Shown piece after piece: positions 4,662 to 5,056 of a stretch of 5,056 bases of DNA. The notes below the pieces were generated by a model. That model was not told where the DNA came from. It did not search any database and was given only the letters and a program-made list of their open reading frames with translations. The DNA comes from Spirochaeta sp. (GTDB lineage Bacteria; Spirochaetota; Spirochaetia; DSM-2461): the NCBI GenBank assembly GCA_030635565.1, contig DAOVYP010000203.1, forward strand, positions 1 through 5,056. The letters run 5' to 3'. Position numbers and translations under genes: made by a program. The stretch's first letter is position 1. Every line of letters begins with the position of its first letter.

Positions 4662-5056
4662 GATCTACGGACGATACCTGTCGCCAACCTGTCGCCATAG
4701 GAAGTCAGCTGGATTACGGCTTCATCGCCGTTAATCCGAACATTCCGCTCATCCGGGACTCGAATCCAGACATGAAAATCGTTCAGCGTCCCGGCCTCCG
4801 GTGTTATAACCCAGTCACACCCGTTCCCATCGATTGAGGCTATTTCACAACCGGGGAAGATATGTCCGTCACTGCCTGCGAATGGATAAGAAGTTTCCAG
4901 ACACATGTAATTTCGGGACTCACCGGGTTTGAGAACCTGTTTTCGGCCGCCGGCGACATGATGTGCCCGCCTCTTCAGGCCTTGAGCCCCGAACCAGTGA
5001 CCATCGGGAAGTTCAAAAGGGCGTATCCGTTCGGCCAGATTGGAAATACTGATAAA
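4658..5056 (-). CDS. Unidentified protein, C-terminal part (5' end outside the window)
   Basis: The minus-strand frame is open from the right edge to TAG at 4660-4658, giving 132 residues of the C-terminal end. An internal ATG at 4906 would give an 82-residue protein. No Shine-Dalgarno precedes it, however, and the upstream frame reads like protein (for example LPDGHWFGAQGLKRRAHHV), so I treat the gene as longer and partial. The visible part is rich in Gly, Asp and beta-prone stretches such as DFHVWIRV and DEAVIQLTSYG, suggesting a mostly beta domain. There is no membrane segment and I recognise no family. It converges with the SDR gene, the stops interlocking in CTAG. Confidence 0.6.
   Translation of the reverse strand, partial: FISISNLAERIRPFELPDGHWFGAQGLKRRAHHVAGGRKQVLKPGESRNYMCLETSYPFAGSDGHIFPGCEIASIDGNGCDWVITPEAGTLNDFHVWIRVPDERNVRINGDEAVIQLTSYGDRLATGIVRRS

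Noticed and set aside
1..5056. CRISPR arrays, tRNA, rRNA, riboswitch or insertion sequence
   Set aside because: No spaced repeat series, cloverleaf, conserved rRNA stretch, known riboswitch core or transposase was seen in either strand.

Overview
The window carries a compact, GC-rich bacterial gene block (roughly 55-60% GC by eye) bounded on the left by about 470 bases of AT-rich, gene-poor DNA (about one third GC). Strong Shine-Dalgarno sequences, overlapping start/stop codons and sigma70-like promoters show a bacterium. The gene set fits an anaerobic or microaerophilic lineage of the kind known to use protein-thiocarboxylate sulfur transfer. Nothing in the sequence fixes the phylum.

The core is a minus-strand cluster of five genes, read from right to left: an Rrf2-family regulator (3755-3342), a ThiS/MoaD-like sulfur carrier protein (3247-3023), an O-acetylhomoserine sulfhydrylase-like PLP enzyme (3023-1782), a ThiF/MoeB-like E1 enzyme (1762-920) and a JAMM metalloprotease (923-510). 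This is the gene set of the HcyS/HcyF/HcyD/MetY homocysteine pathway known from Wolinella succinogenes. The protease trims a C-terminal tail from the carrier to expose Gly-Gly. The E1 adenylates that end so it can be converted to a thiocarboxylate. The PLP enzyme uses the thiocarboxylate sulfur to turn an activated homoserine into homocysteine for methionine synthesis. All the expected catalytic motifs are readable here. The carrier has a six- or seven-residue tail after Gly-Gly, which explains why a JAMM protease is present. The regulator has no cysteine and resembles CymR, so it is a plausible sulfur-status repressor of the operon.

Left of the cluster, the first 42 bases hold the start of a further minus-strand gene, with a good ribosome binding site and a signal-peptide-like N terminus. 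A candidate promoter with an overlapping inverted repeat lies upstream of it. A stem-loop just after the protease gene may end the operon.

Right of the cluster, a divergent plus-strand gene encodes a complete short-chain dehydrogenase/reductase. Its candidate promoter is followed by a perfect 14-bp palindrome. It converges on an unidentified minus-strand gene that runs off the right edge, and the two stop codons interlock in one CTAG. A perfect 15-bp inverted repeat (499-513 and 3838-3852) brackets the five-gene cluster almost exactly.
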